A stretch of DNA of 64,000 bases from a bacterium (lineage in GTDB: Bacteria; UBP6; UBA1177): the NCBI GenBank assembly GCA_017538365.1, contig JAFYIZ010000041.1:36039-100038 (forward strand), given 5' to 3'. Below, piece after piece: positions 62,797-64,000 of this stretch. The notes beneath the pieces are model-generated. The model had not been told where the DNA came from. It was given only the letters and a program-made list of their open reading frames with translations, and did not search any database. Numbering within the stretch: the first letter of the stretch is position 1; each line of letters opens with the position of its first letter. The position numbers and the translations under genes were made by a program.

Positions 62797-64000
62797 CTAT
62801 CTGTCCTCCTGGAAATTATAACCCTTGGGAATTACTACAATTCCGTCTTCGGTTACGGTAAAGCCGCGCTCCGCATCCTTCTTGAGGTCGAAACCGACTT
62901 TCGTGTCGGGCGGAATGACGACATTTTTATCAACTATGACGTTTTTAAGCTCGCAGTAACGCCCGATTTTGACGTTGTTTAAAATTACGCACTGATCCAA
63001 ATGGCTGTAACTGTTGACTCTGACACCCGGCGAAAGAACGGAGCGGTTTACGCTGCCGCCGCTGATGATGCAGCCCTCGGAAACAAGCGAATCGGTCGCA
63101 ATTCCGAGCCTTTTGTGCTCCTTGTCGGCAAAAACAAACTTTGCAGGCGGCATATTGACCTCGGGGAAACCGAAAATCGGCCAGTGGCGGTTGTAAAGAT
63201 TGATTGCCGGAGAAACCGAAACGAGATCCATGTGTGCCTCGAAGTAGCTTTTGATCGTTCCGACATCGCGCCAGTAAGGCTTTTCATACTCGTTTTCATC
63301 GGGCATATAGATCGTATTTTTGAGGAAATCGTAAACGTAAACCCGCTTGTAGGGATAAAGTGCCGGAATGACGTTTTTGCCGAAATCGTGCTCGCTCGTC
63401 GGATCTTTCGCGTCATTCGTAACCGCATTGACGAGAACTTCTCTCGAAAAAAGGTAGTTTCCCATGCTGACAAGCGCATAATCCGGATTTCCGGGAATCG
63501 GTTTCGGATTTTTCGGTTTTTCCTCGAAACCCACCATTCTGTAGTCTTCATCGATTTCGATTACGCCGAAAGCGCTCGCTTCTTTGATCGGAACGGGAAG
63601 AGCCGCAATCGTCATGTCGGCATTTTTGATGTTGTGGTATGTGTACATCTGCGAAATATCCATCTTATAGATATGGTCGCCGCTGAAAACGAAAACATTT
63701 TTCGGAGACTCGTCGCGAATAAGATTGAGATTCTGATAGATCGCGTCGGCACTGCCCAAATACCAGTTTTCACCGGTACGCATCTGCGCCGGAACAGAGT
63801 CGACATACTGGTTGAAGCGCGGCGAAAGGCTCCAGTTTCTTGAAATGTGCTGAATCAAAGAGTCGCTCATGAACTGCGTCAGAACCTTGATCTGCATAAA
63901 GCCCGAGTTGACGAAGTTGCTCAGAACAAAGTCGATGATACGGTAGGAACCGCCGAACGGAACCGCCGGTTTTGCTCTGTCCGAAGTGAGCGGAGCAAGC
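62797..64000 (-). CDS. glgC: Glucose-1-phosphate adenylyltransferase (start beyond right edge)
   Basis: The reading frame covers about 401 codons from beyond the window. Upstream of the first Met, LAPLTSDRAKPAVPFGGSYR and IIDFVLSNFVNSGF are in frame, so the true start lies outside the window. Family motifs include GTADAIYQNLNLI-like GSADAIYQ, FSGDHIYKMDISQMY, VGFEEKPKNPKP, WRDVGTIKSYFEAHMDL and a beta-helix C-terminus. It makes ADP-glucose for glycogen. It heads the operon that continues with GH57, the 390-residue protein, the secreted protein and trxA. Confidence 0.95.
   Translation of the reverse strand, partial: LAPLTSDRAKPAVPFGGSYRIIDFVLSNFVNSGFMQIKVLTQFMSDSLIQHISRNWSLSPRFNQYVDSVPAQMRTGENWYLGSADAIYQNLNLIRDESPKNVFVFSGDHIYKMDISQMYTYHNIKNADMTIAALPVPIKEASAFGVIEIDEDYRMVGFEEKPKNPKPIPGNPDYALVSMGNYLFSREVLVNAVTNDAKDPTSEHDFGKNVIPALYPYKRVYVYDFLKNTIYMPDENEYEKPYWRDVGTIKSYFEAHMDLVSVSPAINLYNRHWPIFGFPEVNMPPAKFVFADKEHKRLGIATDSLVSEGCIISGGSVNRSVLSPGVRVNSYSHLDQCVILNNVKIGRYCELKNVIVDKNVVIPPDTKVGFDLKKDAERGFTVTEDGIVVIPKGYNFQEDR

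Noticed and set aside
62152-63843. Two plus-strand frames of about 280 residues opposite GH57 and glgC
   Set aside because: Both oppose well-recognised conserved enzymes and show no domain or ribosome site.

Overview
The window reads as chromosomal DNA of a Gram-negative bacterium of moderate G+C content. It is dense with predicted lipoproteins of the form lipobox-CGG followed by a D/S/N/E/T-rich linker and a folded domain (DUF1566, choice-of-anchor L plus a putative metal-binding motif, FGE/SUMF-like, beta-lactamase-like, arylsulfotransferase, degenerate VWA). That style, together with a split AmgK/MurU pathway and NtrC-type regulation, fits an uncultivated deltaproteobacterium- or Myxococcota-like lineage. 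This placement is inference; no rRNA is present.

Layout. 1-4.9 kb (minus): partial dihydropteroate synthase, a choice-of-anchor-L lipoprotein, a sensor kinase and a LysM protein behind a clear promoter/inverted repeat. 5-14 kb (plus): MBL hydrolase, DUF1566 lipoprotein, an orphan CysD, lysine 6-aminotransferase, a lipoprotein, a membrane protein and an amgK-murU pair. 14-16.5 kb: a strong promoter, a cobalamin riboswitch and two TEPT-linker lipoproteins, the most interesting locus here. 16.6-21.5 kb: rsmB, rpe and a 982-residue DUF1566 lipoprotein, followed by a decayed partial duplicate of rpe and of a lipoprotein, and a Bro-N gene. 23.4-29.8 kb: nadC, VWA-like lipoprotein, MoxR ATPase, arylsulfotransferase and two small secreted proteins. 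30-34.5 kb: rpsO-pnp-dut, initiator tRNA and malic enzyme. 34.6-36.8 kb: an A+T-rich restriction-modification island whose endonuclease is a close BamHI homologue, with a C-protein and a C-box. 36.9-45.3 kb: Mrp, a ZnuA-like protein carrying a metallothionein-like repeat insertion, AMIN/coiled-coil protein, SlyD, MFS transporter and a sigma-54 regulator. 45.3-49.7 kb: tandem GT-C membrane enzymes. 49.7-50.3 kb: gene debris. 50.3-58.5 kb: FGE-like lipoprotein, PilZ protein, nadB and two tandem serine-hydrolase lipoproteins. 58.5-64 kb (minus): an operon of glgC, GH57, an uncharacterised protein, a periplasmic protein and thioredoxin.

Themes. (1) Surface capture: lipoproteins on long flexible linkers, two of them under apparent B12 control. 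(2) Metal handling: Cys/His-rich stretches in ZnuA and SlyD, with smaller Cys-containing N-termini in Mrp and the lysine aminotransferase. (3) Promoters share a -10 box followed almost at once by a GC-rich discriminator. (4) Genome wear: an rpe duplication, decayed lipoprotein starts, a RhuM/ORF6N remnant and a dispersed intergenic repeat found in three places.
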